Assembly: GCA_016124205.1 (NCBI GenBank)
Contig: WGOD01000001.1
Coordinates: 496,001 to 560,000 of the forward strand
DNA from: Alphaproteobacteria bacterium
GTDB lineage: Bacteria > Pseudomonadota > Alphaproteobacteria > Caulobacterales > Maricaulaceae
Length of the DNA: 64,000 nt
Reading direction: 5' to 3'
This document shows positions 17,197-27,312 of the stretch, one piece after another (within the stretch, counting starts at the first letter, position 1; each line of letters opens with the position of its first letter). The translations under genes and the position numbers were made by a program. Below the pieces are notes generated by a model. The model searched no databases, was not told where the DNA came from, and was given only the letters and a program-made list of their open reading frames with translations.

Positions 17197-19308
17197 ATGG
17201 CGGGACGGCGCAAGACGGGATCCGATTTCTCGGACCTGGCAACCGAAGTGGTCCCGGTCGCCCTCGATCCGGATGCCGACCCGATCGATCTGGTCCTGCC
17301 CATGGGCTGGGACGAGGCTGCAGGCCTCGCCTTCGTCGACGCGTCGGGGCAAACGGATATCCGCGCCGCGCTGAGCACGCTCTGCACCGCGCTGAAGCTC
17401 GATGGCGAAACCGCCGAAAGCCTCGCCTCGGCGATCGCAAGGCGTGAGATCGCCCCGACGACCGCCCTTTGGGCCGGAACCCTTGCCTCCGCAGCCGAGC
17501 CCGCTCCTGTCGACGCGGCCGAAGGCCCGGCCCTGTTCGCGCGCATCGCCGACGACGCGCTGGAGGCCAGCCGCCGGGATGTCGGTACGCGCATCCTGAC
17601 CGAACGGCTGGAGGCCGTACGGGCCGCGATCGGTACGGACGGCGAGACCGATCCGCGCCGCAATGCCGAGCTGGCCGCGGCGCTGCGCGATGCGCGGCGC
17701 GCGGGTGTGCCGGACGAGGCGCTGGAGCGGACGATCGATCTGGCGCGCGAAGGCATCGAAGAGCCGGTCCAGGCCGCCGAGCCTGCGCCCGCGCCTGTCT
17801 GGCCGGTGCTGACCCTCAATGAAGGCGATCTGGCCCGCACCGACCTGTGGCGCGGCGCGGCGCGGAGCCTGTGGTCGCACAGCGCACCTGCCCTGGCCTT
17901 TAGCGAGGTCCGTACGGCCGAAGGGCCGGGCTTCGCGGTGGATCTCGAAGCCTTTGCCGGACCGGACGGGTTCGACCGCATGCGGCTGTCCGGGCACCTT
18001 GCCCTGATCGGCGAGGCTCTGCGCGCGCGCGGCGGCAAGGGCGCGGCGGGGCATATCAATCTGTCCGGTTTCGCCGCGCTGTTCGCCGCGCTCGGCCACG
18101 CCTATGACAGCGACGAGGCGATGGCGCTGGTGCGCGAGATCGGCGAGACGGCGGAAGCCTCCGCCGGGGACCGTGTCGCGGTTTGCGCCTGCGCCCCGGA
18201 GCCGGCAACTGCCCGCCTTCTTGGCTGCGAGAGCGACGGAATCGCTCCGCTCGACGGGCTGACGACCGAGATCGACGGCGCGGTGCAATGGCGCCGCTGT
18301 GTCGCGGCGGGCCTGTCGCGCCTGCGCTTCGACCTGCCCGAGCCGCCGCGCGGCGTTCCGGCGGATGCCTTCGCGCCGCCGCGCCCGGAAGCGGTACTGA
18401 TCCTGGCGGCCACGCTGGCGGCGCGCCTCGACGGCCCGGTCGCGGCCGACATCACCCTGCCCGCGGAAACCGAGCTTGAAACCGTCGCGACGCTGATCCG
18501 CGCGGCGGCGCAGATGAAACTGCCGCTGCTGACCGTCAGGCGGCACGGTTCGGGCTTCACGGCCCTCCTCGACACGCTGGAATCGGTCGCGGAGACGCCG
18601 GAACAGGCCCGCCTCGCCGAACGGGTCGTGGAACGGATCGTCGAGCGGTCGGCGGACCGGCGGAAACTGCCGGACCGGCGCAAGGGCTATATCCAGAAGG
18701 CCACGGTCGGCGGGCACAAGGTCTATCTCCACACCGGGGAGTTCGAGGACGGCGAACTCGGCGAAATCTTCATCGACATGCACAAGGAGGGCGCGGCCTT
18801 CCGGTCGCTGATGAACAATTTCGCCATCGCGATCTCGATCGCGCTGCAATACGGCGTGCCGCTGGAGGAATTCGTCGACGCCTTCGTGTTCACCCGCTTC
18901 GAACCGGCCGGGCCGGTCGAGGGCAATGACTCGATCCAGCACGCGACCTCGATCCTCGACTATCTGTTCCGGGAGCTCGCCGTCTCCTATCTCGGCCGGG
19001 AGGATCTGGCCGAAACCGAACCGGACAACACCGGCGGGATCGGGCGCGGCGTGGCCAAGGAGAAATTCATGGCCGAGACCGCGGCGCACTTCATCTCGAA
19101 GGGTTTCTCGCGCGGTCAGTTGCCGGACAATGTCGTGATGCTGGGTGCGGACCGGCGCAAGCCGAAGGACGACCCCGCCGAAGAGGCATCGAAGGCCCGC
19201 GGGCCGGACAATTACGACGGCGACCCCTGCCCCGAATGCGGGCATTTCACGCTTCTGGAAGCAACCGAAGGCGGGCAGGTCTGCGATGCCTGCGGCTGGC
19301 GGAATTAA
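17197..19308 (+). CDS. NrdJ-like TSCPD domain protein, degenerate class II ribonucleotide reductase paralogue
   Basis: 703 residues. From ~485 to the end it closely resembles the C-terminus of B12-dependent ribonucleotide reductase: [19 protein letters not shown], then [60 protein letters not shown] and a zinc-ribbon [10 protein letters not shown]...CDACGW. The N-terminal two thirds are diverged, but collinear echoes of the NrdJ barrel remain: [20 protein letters not shown] (~216), [12 protein letters not shown] (~285), [19 protein letters not shown] (~340) and a segment from ~405 with [13 protein letters not shown]. The NPC-type active-site motif and redox cysteines are absent, so it is unlikely to reduce nucleotides. 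ATG 17197 has GAGAGGGG upstream. The role is unknown; a regulatory or scaffold partner of a true reductase is possible. Confidence 0.75.
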   Translation: MAGRRKTGSDFSDLATEVVPVALDPDADPIDLVLPMGWDEAAGLAFVDASGQTDIRAALSTLCTALKLDGETAESLASAIARREIAPTTALWAGTLASAAEPAPVDAAEGPALFARIADDALEASRRDVGTRILTERLEAVRAAIGTDGETDPRRNAELAAALRDARRAGVPDEALERTIDLAREGIEEPVQAAEPAPAPVWPVLTLNEGDLARTDLWRGAARSLWSHSAPALAFSEVRTAEGPGFAVDLEAFAGPDGFDRMRLSGHLALIGEALRARGGKGAAGHINLSGFAALFAALGHAYDSDEAMALVREIGETAEASAGDRVAVCACAPEPATARLLGCESDGIAPLDGLTTEIDGAVQWRRCVAAGLSRLRFDLPEPPRGVPADAFAPPRPEAVLILAATLAARLDGPVAADITLPAETELETVATLIRAAAQMKLPLLTVRRHGSGFTALLDTLESVAETPEQARLAERVVERIVERSADRRKLPDRRKGYIQKATVGGHKVYLHTGEFEDGELGEIFIDMHKEGAAFRSLMNNFAIAISIALQYGVPLEEFVDAFVFTRFEPAGPVEGNDSIQHATSILDYLFRELAVSYLGREDLAETEPDNTGGIGRGVAKEKFMAETAAHFISKGFSRGQLPDNVVMLGADRRKPKDDPAEEASKARGPDNYDGDPCPECGHFTLLEATEGGQVCDACGWRN

Positions 19309-21164
19309 GGAGTCTGCCCCGCATCCATCAGCGGAAAGCCGAGATCGGCGGGCGGCGGCCAGGCCAGTCCGCTCTCCTCGAGCCGGGCCGCGAAATTCGG
19401 TGTGGCTTCAAGGTCGAACGGCGCGCCGCAGCCACAGCCGATGATGACGTCGATCAGACTGATCGCACCAAGCGGACGCGCATCGATCCGGGCGGCAATC
19501 GCATTCGCCTCGGGCCGGCGCCCGGCAATCGCGCTGACGATCAACGCCGACCAGTCGTCATATCCAGCAAGTTCCTCATAAGCTTCGGTCAGCGCCTCGG
19601 CATTTCCGAGCCGCGCATCGAGCCGGTAATTCTCCCACAGCCAGCTCTCATCGAGCATGGCGCGCGCCTCGTCGTAGCGCTCCAGCCCCATCAGGGCGTC
19701 GAGGCGGAGCAGTTCGCTTTCCTCGATCCGGTCCATCTCGAGCAACCGGTCGGCGTCCAGCAGCGCCGCTTCGAAGTCATGGCGCGCGATCAGCGTGTCG
19801 GCATGCGCCAGCAGGGCATCGGGATTGAGCGGATCGCAGACCAGGAGACGCTCGGTGTAGGCCAGGCGCGCATCGAGATCGGGATAGAGGACGACGAGGG
19901 TCTGCAGCCAGTTGTCGTTGAGACAGTCTTCCGACGCCAGGGCGTCGAAAACGATCGTGAACGCATTCGTCCAATTGCCTTCGAACAGGATCTGGTTTGA
20001 CGCCATGATCGAGCGCTGCGCCAGCGTTTCGGTTGTCCGCATCGCTTCGTTGAGCAAGCCGACCCGCTCGGTTTCCAGCGCGTTCCAGACCGTCTCGTCG
20101 ATCGGCTCACCGCTCTCCGACATCTCGATCAGGCGATGCGAATGCCGGTCCGAGCGCAACAGATAGGCCTGGAAGAAATCGGGCGCCTGTTCGGTCGCCG
20201 ATGCGAAGAAGGGGTCAGCCTCGTCCAGCAAGTCGAAATTCCCGCTGGCATGGGCCTCGTTCCAAAGCTCCAGCGCGCGCTGATAGGCGATGAAGGCCTC
20301 GAAACTGCGCGTGCCTGAATTTCGCATACGCCGGCGCGCATCCTCGTCGAGCACGATTTCGAGCACGGCCGCGACCGCCTCGGCGATTTCTTCCTGGATC
20401 GCGAACACATCATCCATCGACCGATCATAGGTCTGCGACCAGAGGTGCCGGTCGTCGGAAGCGCGGATCAGCTGCGCGGTGACGCGGACCTGATCACCGG
20501 AGCGCCGCACCGAGCCTTCCAGAACATGCGCGACATTGAGGCTGCGCGCGATCTCCGGGATGGGCGGCACATCCGGCCCCTTGAACTGGAAGGCCGAGGT
20601 GCGCGACGTCACGAGCAGGTCGGGAAGCGAGGCCAGGGAGTTGAGGATTTCCTCGGTCAGGCCGTCGGCAAAATAGCCATCGTTTTCGTTCGACGAGAAG
20701 GCCGAGAAGGGCAGAACCGCAACAGACAGTTCAGGCGGCGGCGCGACGGCGACTTCAGCGGGCGGCCCGGCGCCGGCCGGCGTGACCAGTGCGACGGTGT
20801 CACCGGGCCTTTGCCCCGAGAACAGGGCGGGCCGCGTCGCGAGTTGCCAGGCGATCAGACCGCAGAACACGGCGATGGCGGCGAACATGACATAATCAAG
20901 CGCACGCGTGGGCTCTGCCGAATTGCCCTCGACCACCGTCGGCTTCAGCCCCTCCGGCGTCAGATCGAACGACCAGGCCATGAAGACGATGATCGGAAAG
21001 CCGACAATCAGGACGATCAGAGCGAGGCCGTCAGACCAGACCGGCAGGCCCGCGGCGTTCTCGACCGCGGCAACGACCTGAAGGATCAGCCACGCCGCAA
21101 CGAGATATCCCGCGATCGCGCGGATCACGCCTCTGCGCCGAAGCTCGTTGATAAACGATCCCAT
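19305..21164 (-). CDS. Membrane protein with TolB-like domain and TPR repeats
   Basis: Likely an inner-membrane protein with a large periplasmic part. The start [20 protein letters not shown] leads into a family-typical first membrane helix, a second ([20 protein letters not shown]) and a third near residue 100. Residues ~165-290 are a TolB/FlgO-like domain ([19 protein letters not shown], then [47 protein letters not shown]), followed by TPR-like helices. In related genomes this architecture often follows a winged-helix or cyclase domain; here there is none. Length is 619 residues. Substrate or signal unknown. Its stop overlaps that of the NrdJ-like gene by four bases. Confidence 0.75.
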   Translation of the reverse strand: MGSFINELRRRGVIRAIAGYLVAAWLILQVVAAVENAAGLPVWSDGLALIVLIVGFPIIVFMAWSFDLTPEGLKPTVVEGNSAEPTRALDYVMFAAIAVFCGLIAWQLATRPALFSGQRPGDTVALVTPAGAGPPAEVAVAPPPELSVAVLPFSAFSSNENDGYFADGLTEEILNSLASLPDLLVTSRTSAFQFKGPDVPPIPEIARSLNVAHVLEGSVRRSGDQVRVTAQLIRASDDRHLWSQTYDRSMDDVFAIQEEIAEAVAAVLEIVLDEDARRRMRNSGTRSFEAFIAYQRALELWNEAHASGNFDLLDEADPFFASATEQAPDFFQAYLLRSDRHSHRLIEMSESGEPIDETVWNALETERVGLLNEAMRTTETLAQRSIMASNQILFEGNWTNAFTIVFDALASEDCLNDNWLQTLVVLYPDLDARLAYTERLLVCDPLNPDALLAHADTLIARHDFEAALLDADRLLEMDRIEESELLRLDALMGLERYDEARAMLDESWLWENYRLDARLGNAEALTEAYEELAGYDDWSALIVSAIAGRRPEANAIAARIDARPLGAISLIDVIIGCGCGAPFDLEATPNFAARLEESGLAWPPPADLGFPLMDAGQTP

Positions 21165-21297
21165 CTGCCCCCCTGTCGCGCCTTCGAGTCGCACGAAACC
21201 GGGCCGGGGGCAATGTCTCGCGAATCCCGTCGAACCACGCACAAACCGGCCCGGAGTTTGCAGGGCCGTAGGCCGACAAGAATGGAGCCGTGTCAGG

Positions 21298-21786
21298 ATG
21301 AAACGTCTGCTTGCCGCCGCCGCGCTTCTCGCCCTTTCCGCCGCTCCGGCGCTCGCGCAGGACGCGTCGCAGATCGCCCGCGTTCAGGGCGGCGCGTCGT
21401 GCTCGGGATGCAATCTGTTTCAGGCCGACCTGGCCTATCGGGATCTGCCCAACGTGAACCTGTCGGGTTCGCGTCTGCGGCAAGCCGATCTCAGCCTGGC
21501 GACGATGAACGGCGCCAATCTTTCGGCCTGCGATTTGTCGGTGGCCAATCTGTTCGGTGCGCGCTTCACCGGAGTCAGTTTCCGCAACGCCAATCTGCGC
21601 GATGCCAATCTGGTCGGCGGCTATTTCGGCGGGGCGGATTTCTCCGGTGCTGATCTGACCGGCGCGATCCTGTCGGGTGCGGAAATGCGCCGGGCCCATG
21701 GCCTGACACAGTCGCAGCTCAATACGGCGTGCGGTGATGCCTCGACGGAATTGCCGGCAGGCTTGCGGGTGCCGAGCTGCCGTTAA
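21298..21786 (+). CDS. Exported pentapeptide-repeat protein (short)
   Basis: 162 residues with a signal peptide (MKRLLAAAALLALSAAPALAQ). From ~residue 35 a run of A(D/N)LxX pentapeptide repeats (NLFQADLAYRDLPNVNLSGS, then ADLSLATMNGANLSACDLSV, GADFSGADLTGAIL) should form a right-handed quadrilateral beta-helix. A CSGC pair precedes the repeats, and the end HGLTQSQLNTACGDASTELP is a capping segment shared with the next gene. Function unknown; being exported it cannot act on gyrase as Qnr proteins do. It lies 71 bases upstream of a longer paralogue. Confidence 0.8.
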   Translation: MKRLLAAAALLALSAAPALAQDASQIARVQGGASCSGCNLFQADLAYRDLPNVNLSGSRLRQADLSLATMNGANLSACDLSVANLFGARFTGVSFRNANLRDANLVGGYFGGADFSGADLTGAILSGAEMRRAHGLTQSQLNTACGDASTELPAGLRVPSCR

Positions 21787-21857
21787 CGCCAGCCAACCGC
21801 GCGCTTACCGCAATTTAAGTCGATCCTGCAGCAGCTTTGGCGTATCGCAGAACTGAC

Positions 21858-23216
21858 ATGATGCGATCGCTTTCCATCCTCCTGCTTGGCAGCTGTGCCG
21901 CCGCCGCCCTCGCCGCTGCGGCCGACGCCGGTAACGGCGACCAGCATCCGCATCGCCGGGTGACGATTTCGGGCAGTTGCCAGGAATGCGATTTTGCCGG
22001 CCAGAATCTGTCGGACGCCCTGGTGATCGGCGCACAGTTCGAGGATTCCGATTTCTCGCACGCCACGCTGATCAATGCCGGCCTGCAGGAATGCCGGTTC
22101 AACGACACCAGTTTCAACGACGCCAATCTGACGAGTGTCCGGCTGTCAGGGGTGGCCTTCGTCGACAGCGATCTCAGCAATACGCACCTGATGAACATTC
22201 AGGGGGACCGCATCCGGTTCACGGATTCGGACCTGTCAGGAAGCGATCTGTCCGGTGCGCGGCTCGTCATGGTCAGCTTTCAGGGCGCCGACCTGTCGAA
22301 CGCCGTCCTGGCGCGCGCGCAACTGCACCATGCCGAATTCACCGCGGCGACGCTCGACCGGGCCGTCTTCCGCGATTCCCGCATGCCGCGCGCGGACTTC
22401 AGCGAAGCCGAAGGCGTTCGGGTTGTCTTCGTGAATGCCGATTTGCGCGCCGCGAATTTCTCCGGCGCCCGTCTGGAACGCGCCGATTTCACCGGCGCGC
22501 GCCTTGATGGCGCCGTTCTGGCGGGCGCGCAGTTCAGCCGCGCGCGAGGCCTGACCGAAGCGCAGCTGGCACAAGCCTGCGGAGACGAGGACACCGATCT
22601 TCCCGGCGATCTGGTGGTCGCTCCCTGCCCGCCCATCTCGATGCGGACGAGCGGCTATGTGACCGTGTCGAGCAATGGCCGGACGGTGCAGGTGGTGGAT
22701 ACGGCGCGCATTCTGGAGGCGCAGGCCGCCGCCGTGAACGCGCTGCGCGATGTCGGTGCGCAGATTCCGAATGAAGTCATGCTGGAAGTGCGCCGGTCCG
22801 GCGATCTGTCGGAAGTGCGGCGCTCGATTGAAATGGCTCTGGAAGAGATCGAGCGCGAAGAAGAACGCGCCGCCGCCATGGCTGACATGGACGCTGCCGA
22901 GGCGGATCGCCGCGAAGCCGAACTGGCCGCAGCCCGGGCACGTCTGGAAGCGATGGAGCACATGATGCGCGATCACCGCTTCCCGCAGCAGGTCCGGGTG
23001 CCGGGCACGAGCTACAGCTTCGTCGTGTCGCCCGATGGCGACGTCGTCACCAGCGGCGAACAGCGCTATGGATTCCGTTGGGAATTCCGCAACGAAGATG
23101 GCGAGATCGAATTCGGATCCGAGCTGGAAGGCGAACCGCCCGCCCCGCCCATGCCGCCGAAACCCGCCGGCATGTCGCCGTGGGATGACGGCGAGCCGGA
23201 GCCCGAGCCCAACTAG
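21858..23216 (+). CDS. Exported pentapeptide-repeat protein with C-terminal coiled coil
   Basis: 452 residues. Signal peptide ([20 protein letters not shown]), then CQEC and pentapeptide repeats to ~residue 235 ([17 protein letters not shown], then [31 protein letters not shown]). They end with [20 protein letters not shown], nearly the same cap as in the upstream paralogue. After this comes a region absent from that protein: a charged coiled coil (residues ~320-375, [20 protein letters not shown]) and a C-terminal segment ending in a Pro/Glu tail. Start ATG 21858 or 21861. Function unknown. The stop overlaps the aspS stop by four bases. Confidence 0.78.
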   Translation: MMRSLSILLLGSCAAAALAAAADAGNGDQHPHRRVTISGSCQECDFAGQNLSDALVIGAQFEDSDFSHATLINAGLQECRFNDTSFNDANLTSVRLSGVAFVDSDLSNTHLMNIQGDRIRFTDSDLSGSDLSGARLVMVSFQGADLSNAVLARAQLHHAEFTAATLDRAVFRDSRMPRADFSEAEGVRVVFVNADLRAANFSGARLERADFTGARLDGAVLAGAQFSRARGLTEAQLAQACGDEDTDLPGDLVVAPCPPISMRTSGYVTVSSNGRTVQVVDTARILEAQAAAVNALRDVGAQIPNEVMLEVRRSGDLSEVRRSIEMALEEIEREEERAAAMADMDAAEADRREAELAAARARLEAMEHMMRDHRFPQQVRVPGTSYSFVVSPDGDVVTSGEQRYGFRWEFRNEDGEIEFGSELEGEPPAPPMPPKPAGMSPWDDGEPEPEPN

Positions 23217-25015
23217 TCCTTTTTCGGATCCGGCGCGACGACACGCAGGTGCAGTTCGCGCAGCTGCCGAAGATCGACATCCGCCGGGGCCTGCATCATC
23301 AGATCGCGTGCCTGCTGGTCCTTCGGGAACATCACCACTTCGCGCAGATTCTCCTCACCTGCGAGCAGCATGACGATCCGGTCGATGCCCGGTGCGATAC
23401 CACCGTGCGGCGGCGCGCCGTAGCGGAAGGCGTTCAGCATGCCGCCGAACTTCTCCTCCACCACTTCCGGGCCGTAGCCGGCGAATTCGAAGGCTTTCAG
23501 CATCACATCCGGGCGGTGGTTCCGCACCGCACCCGACGACAGTTCCACGCCGTTGACGACGATGTCGTACTGGAAGGCCTTCATGCCCAGCAGGGCTTCA
23601 TGATCGTTCTTGTCGAGCGCCATGAAGGCGTCGGCGTCCATCTGCGGCATGGAGAAGGGGTTGTGAGAGAAGTCGACCTTCTTCTCGTCCTCGTTCCACT
23701 CATACATCGGGAAATCGACGATCCAGCAGAATTTGAAGACATTCTTTTCGTAGAGGTCGAGTTCGCGGCCGACGACGTTCCGCGCGCGGCCGGCGAAGGC
23801 GGCAAAGTCCTTCGGCTGACCGGCAGCGAAGAAGACGGCGTCCCCATCCTTCAGGCCCAGCTTGTCGCGCAGCGCGGCGGTGCGTTCCTCGCCGATATTC
23901 TTGGCGATCGGGCCGGCGCCCTCGCCATCGCGGAAGAAGATGTAGCCGAGACCCGGCTGACCTTCCTTTTGCGCCCAGGCGTTCATGCGGTCGCAGAAGG
24001 CACGGCTGCCGCCGCCCGGCGCGGGAATCGCCCAGACCTCAACGGCCGGGTTCTTCTCGATCATGCCGGCGAAGACCTTGAAGCCCGATCCGGCAAAGGT
24101 GTCGGTGACCGCGCACATCTCGATCGGGTTGCGCAGGTCCGGCTTGTCGGAGCCGTATTTCTGCATCGCCTCGGCATAGGGAATGCGCGGGATCGGCGCC
24201 TTGGTGACGTCGTGGCCGTTTGCGAATTCCTCGAACGTGCCGAGCAGGACCGGCTCGATGGCAGCGAAGACATCGTCCTGGGTGACGAAGCTCATCTCCA
24301 TGTCGAGCTGGTAGAATTCGCCCGGTGCGCGGTCGGCGCGGGCGTCCTCGTCGCGGAAGCAGGGCGCGATCTGGAAATACCGGTCGAAGCCGGAGACCAT
24401 GATCAGCTGCTTGAACTGCTGCGGGGCCTGGGGCAGCGCGTAGAACTTGCCCGGATGCAGGCGGGACGGGACGAGATAGTCGCGCGCGCCTTCCGGCGAG
24501 GACGCCGTCAGGATCGGCGTCTGATATTCGGTGAAGCCCTCACCGATCATGCGCTGACGGATCGACTCGATGATTTTCGAGCGCAGGACGATGCGCTTGT
24601 GCAGGCTCTCGCGGCGCAGGTCGAGATAGCGGTGCTTCAGGCGCACTTCCTCGGACCATTCCGGCTCGCCGAACACCGGCAGCGGAAGTTCCTCGGCCTC
24701 GGACTGGACCGACATGTCCTCCACGCGCAGCTCGATCTCACCGGTCGGCAGGTTGGCGTTCTTCGTCTCTTCCGAGCGCGCAACGACCTTTCCGGTGATG
24801 GTGACGACGCTTTCCACGCGCAGGCGTTCCAGCTTGGCGAAGTGCGCGTTCTCCGGCTCCAGCACGCACTGGGTCAGGCCGTAATGGTCGCGCAGGTCGA
24901 CGAAAAGCAGGCCGCCATGGTCGCGCTTGCGGTGGATCCAGCCGGACAGGCGGACGGTGGCGCCGACATCGGAGGCGCGGAGCTGGCCGCAAGTGTGCGA
25001 GCGATAGGCGTGCAT
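23213..25015 (-). CDS. aspS: Aspartyl-tRNA synthetase
   Basis: Charges tRNA-Asp; in many alphaproteobacteria AspRS is non-discriminating and also charges tRNA-Asn. The start [18 protein letters not shown] leads into the OB-fold anticodon domain ([20 protein letters not shown]). The class II core is visible: RHRYLDLRR-type motif 1 ([17 protein letters not shown]), [19 protein letters not shown] as motif 2 and [15 protein letters not shown] as motif 3, with the bacterial GAD insert between. Length is 600 residues, standard. Start 25015 is preferred to the longer frame at 25042. No asnS or gatCAB in the window to decide specificity. Confidence 0.96.
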   Translation of the reverse strand: MHAYRSHTCGQLRASDVGATVRLSGWIHRKRDHGGLLFVDLRDHYGLTQCVLEPENAHFAKLERLRVESVVTITGKVVARSEETKNANLPTGEIELRVEDMSVQSEAEELPLPVFGEPEWSEEVRLKHRYLDLRRESLHKRIVLRSKIIESIRQRMIGEGFTEYQTPILTASSPEGARDYLVPSRLHPGKFYALPQAPQQFKQLIMVSGFDRYFQIAPCFRDEDARADRAPGEFYQLDMEMSFVTQDDVFAAIEPVLLGTFEEFANGHDVTKAPIPRIPYAEAMQKYGSDKPDLRNPIEMCAVTDTFAGSGFKVFAGMIEKNPAVEVWAIPAPGGGSRAFCDRMNAWAQKEGQPGLGYIFFRDGEGAGPIAKNIGEERTAALRDKLGLKDGDAVFFAAGQPKDFAAFAGRARNVVGRELDLYEKNVFKFCWIVDFPMYEWNEDEKKVDFSHNPFSMPQMDADAFMALDKNDHEALLGMKAFQYDIVVNGVELSSGAVRNHRPDVMLKAFEFAGYGPEVVEEKFGGMLNAFRYGAPPHGGIAPGIDRIVMLLAGEENLREVVMFPKDQQARDLMMQAPADVDLRQLRELHLRVVAPDPKKD

Positions 25016-25100
25016 GGCGAAAAACCCTTCGGGGGAAAGCATCGGTCAGAAGGGCGCGACATGCCCGCGAAGCGGCCTGCCTGTCAAGGAATCGAGGCGG

Positions 25101-25820
25101 TCAGGATGCCGAGAGTTTCAAGATTGTCCTGACCAGTTCCTCCGGCTTCGAGAAATAGACGGAATGGCTGGCGGCGATGTCCTCAACGCGGTCGACTGGC
25201 GTTGCGGCGATGATGCGGTCCTGAAGGGCTGGCGTCACCGCCCGGTCCTCGGTCAGGCGGATATAGGCGCGCGGGACGCGGCCATAGTTGGCCTCGGTCA
25301 GCTTCAGCCGCGTGATCGCGGGCCGGGCCGGCTCGCGGCAGAGCATAATTCGGCCCAGCATCCAGTCCTCTATTGGGCAGTCGTGATAGAGCGCGTCGCG
25401 GTAGACGTGCGGCTGCAGCCAGTCCCACAGGGCCAGCCGATTGACCTCGATCCCCGGCAGGAGTGCGCTCTTGCGGTCGGAGCGAAACCAGTCCGCGGCC
25501 CGGTCGCCCGGCGGCAACATGTAGGAGGCGAGATAGATGGTCCGCTCAACCCGGTCCGGCACGGCCTCGGCCAGCGCCGAGGCGAGGATGCCGTATCGGC
25601 TGTGCGCGACGGTGGTGAAGCGGACGTTGGGCGGCACTTGCTTCAGGACGGCGCGGATCATGTCCTTGAGGCCGACGAAAGCCGGCGCGGCGGGATGGCG
25701 TCCGCGGCCCGGCAGTTCCGCGCAGGTCACCGCATGACCTTCGGCCTGCAGCAAGGGCGCGGTCTTGTACCAGACCCAGGCGCCATGCCAGCTGCCGTGG
25801 ATCAAAAGATAGTGGCTCAT
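25101..25820 (-). CDS. Alpha/beta hydrolase (EstA/hydroxynitrile lyase-like)
   Basis: 239-residue alpha/beta hydrolase opening with MSHYLLIHGSWHGAWVW, the HGxxHGAW oxyanion region typical of the plant esterase/HNL-like group. The nucleophile elbow reads VAHSRYG in place of GHSxGG, with Ser as the predicted nucleophile. A C-terminal HSVYF His (DIAASHSVYFSKPEEL) and Asp before it (LTEDRAVTP) complete the triad. GGGAGG precedes ATG 25820. Substrate unknown. It is divergent from a TetR regulator 146 bases away, whose target it may be. Confidence 0.8.
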   Translation of the reverse strand: MSHYLLIHGSWHGAWVWYKTAPLLQAEGHAVTCAELPGRGRHPAAPAFVGLKDMIRAVLKQVPPNVRFTTVAHSRYGILASALAEAVPDRVERTIYLASYMLPPGDRAADWFRSDRKSALLPGIEVNRLALWDWLQPHVYRDALYHDCPIEDWMLGRIMLCREPARPAITRLKLTEANYGRVPRAYIRLTEDRAVTPALQDRIIAATPVDRVEDIAASHSVYFSKPEELVRTILKLSAS

Positions 25821-25892
25821 CAGCGATTTCCTCCCGTCAACCGTAATGCCCTGCCCCAATGCGGCGTCCCACCCGCTTCTTGCTTTGTAAGT

Positions 25893-25904
25893 AAGTATTC
25901 ACTT
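25893..25904. promoter_or_regulatory. Candidate TetR-family operator
   Basis: A short dyad AAGT-N4-ACTT, extended on the left by a direct GTAAGTAAGT, lies between the divergent hydrolase and TetR genes. It has the general form of operators bound by TetR regulators next to their own genes. Prediction only. Confidence 0.3.
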
Positions 25905-25909
25905 GCAGG

Positions 25910-25918
25910 TTATCCACA
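25910..25918 (+). promoter_or_regulatory. Perfect single DnaA box
   Basis: TTATCCACA matches the DnaA box consensus at all nine positions. It is a single site six bases from the candidate operator, in the hydrolase/TetR gap. Without AT-rich repeats or further boxes it is not an origin; it may be chance or a DnaA regulatory site. Confidence 0.35.
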
Positions 25919-25966
25919 GATCGGTTATTGCTCGTGTGAATGATCGCTCACATGGAGTGTTTGCGG

Positions 25967-26593
25967 ATGTCGAAATACCTCAACAGGGCCCTGTTCATGC
26001 GGGAGGATCCCAAGCGCGGGGTCAGTGCGCCGGACGGGTCGACCAAGGCCCGGATCGAGCGCGCCTCGCTGCGCCTGTTCGCCGAACACGGCATCGACGG
26101 GGTGTCGATCAAGGACATCGCGAAAGCCTGCGACCTGTCCGACGGGGCGATGTACCGCCACTTCGAGAGCAAGGAAGCGCTCGCCCGCCAGCTGTTCGAG
26201 GCGATCCACAAGCGGCTGATGGGCCTGGTGAAGGAAACCCTCTCCGATGGCGCGTCCTTGGAGCAGACGGTCCGCGCCGTGGTCAGCGCGTTCTGCGAAC
26301 TGGCGGAAACCGAGCCGTCGCAATTCGCCTATCACCTGACGCAGCGGAACGTCTTTCTCGCGCGCTCCGGCGATGGCGGGGCCGACCCGTCCTCGCTGAT
26401 GGCGCGGCGCGTGGCGGCGGCCATGGCGGCGGGAGAGATCCCGAAGGACGATCCGGAACTGAAGAGCGCGATGGCGATGGGCGTCGTCATGCAGGCCGGC
26501 GAATACCGCCTGTTCGGACGGATCCGCTCTCCCCTCACCGGTCATGTCGACCAGTTCGTGCGCGCCGTGATGGCCGTGCTGAAGACGGGTTGA
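25967..26593 (+). CDS. TetR/AcrR family transcriptional regulator
   Basis: The DNA-binding domain spans residues ~25-75: KARIERASLRLFAEHGIDG, then SIKDIAKACDLSDGAMYRHF with the typical GxxYxHF helix. The C-terminal ligand domain resembles no specific subfamily. GGAG nine bases before ATG 25967 supports this start (208 residues); ATG 25940 and 25952 are in frame upstream. It precedes an acyltransferase and a transporter on the same strand with 11 bases between, and is divergent from a hydrolase. Repression of these neighbours in response to a lipid or acyl-CoA ligand is a reasonable guess. Confidence 0.88.
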   Translation: MSKYLNRALFMREDPKRGVSAPDGSTKARIERASLRLFAEHGIDGVSIKDIAKACDLSDGAMYRHFESKEALARQLFEAIHKRLMGLVKETLSDGASLEQTVRAVVSAFCELAETEPSQFAYHLTQRNVFLARSGDGGADPSSLMARRVAAAMAAGEIPKDDPELKSAMAMGVVMQAGEYRLFGRIRSPLTGHVDQFVRAVMAVLKTG

Positions 26594-26604
26594 GGAGACA
26601 CGCC

Positions 26605-27312
26605 ATGCGCGCCTTCGTATTCAACGTCCTCTACTGGGGCATGTCCGGCGTCTACGCCATATTGTGCGCGACGATCGGGCTGATCCCCGGCCGCTTCTTC
26701 CTGATGCACGGCCTTCGGTCCTACACACGCTTCACCGTCTTTCTGATGCGCCATGTCGCGGGCATCAAGGTGGAGGTGCGCGGCACGCCGCCGAAGAACC
26801 AGAAAGTCATCATCGCCGCCAAGCACCAGTCCTGGGGCGACGGCATCGTGCTGATGGCCAAGACCGGCGACATCAATTTCGTGGTCGGGGACCACATGCT
26901 GAAATTTCCGCTGATCGGCTGGGTGCTGAAGCGCTGCGGCGCGATCGTGGTGAACAACCAGGGCGGCCGGCAGGCGCACAAATCGCTCAATGACGGGATT
27001 GCCCGCTCGGCCGCCGAGTCTCGCCCGATCCTGATCTACCCGGAAGGCCATCTGACACCGGTGGGCGAAACCAAGCCCTTCCGGTCGGGCGTCTATCGCC
27101 TTCACAAGCAGCTTGATCGGCCCGTCGTGCCGGTCGCGACCAATCTCGGACTGTTCTGGCCACAGCAGGATTGGGCCAAGCATCCCGGCACGGCGGTGAT
27201 CGAGTTTCTCGACCCGATCGAGCCGGGCCTGTCGAAGGAGGATTTCATGAGAACGCTGGAAGACCGGGTCTCGGCCCGCACGCGTGAACTCGAAGCGGAG
27301 GGAAGGTCATGA
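26605..27312 (+). CDS. 1-acyl-sn-glycerol-3-phosphate acyltransferase family protein (PlsC-like)
   Basis: Membrane-associated acyltransferase of phospholipid synthesis or remodelling. Residues 5-45 are hydrophobic. The catalytic HX4D motif is KHQSWGDGI; the phosphate-binding block is YPEGHLTPVGE, where EGTR would be usual. Conserved spacing between the two is normal. Length is 235 residues. ATG 26605 follows GAGGAGA. The stop overlaps the start of the MFS gene (ATGA), so the two are translationally coupled. Together they resemble the acyltransferase and transporter parts of the Aas/LplT lysophospholipid repair system, but no acyl-ACP ligase is present. Confidence 0.87.
   Translation: MRAFVFNVLYWGMSGVYAILCATIGLIPGRFFLMHGLRSYTRFTVFLMRHVAGIKVEVRGTPPKNQKVIIAAKHQSWGDGIVLMAKTGDINFVVGDHMLKFPLIGWVLKRCGAIVVNNQGGRQAHKSLNDGIARSAAESRPILIYPEGHLTPVGETKPFRSGVYRLHKQLDRPVVPVATNLGLFWPQQDWAKHPGTAVIEFLDPIEPGLSKEDFMRTLEDRVSARTRELEAEGRS

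Noticed and set aside
17140-19245. 701-codon open frame antisense to the NrdJ-like gene
   Set aside because: Arg/Gly/Ala-rich shadow; the plus-strand gene has family motifs and a good ribosome site.
21781-21830. CtrA binding site (TTAA-N7-TTAA) before the second pentapeptide gene
   Set aside because: Only TTAC-N6-TTAA and an isolated GTTAAC are present; half-site and spacing do not match.
23249-25132. 627-codon open frame antisense to aspS
   Set aside because: aspS motifs are on the minus strand; this frame has no recognisable domain or start signal.
25910-25918. Replication origin at the DnaA box
   Set aside because: A single box, no AT-rich region and no origin-linked genes nearby.
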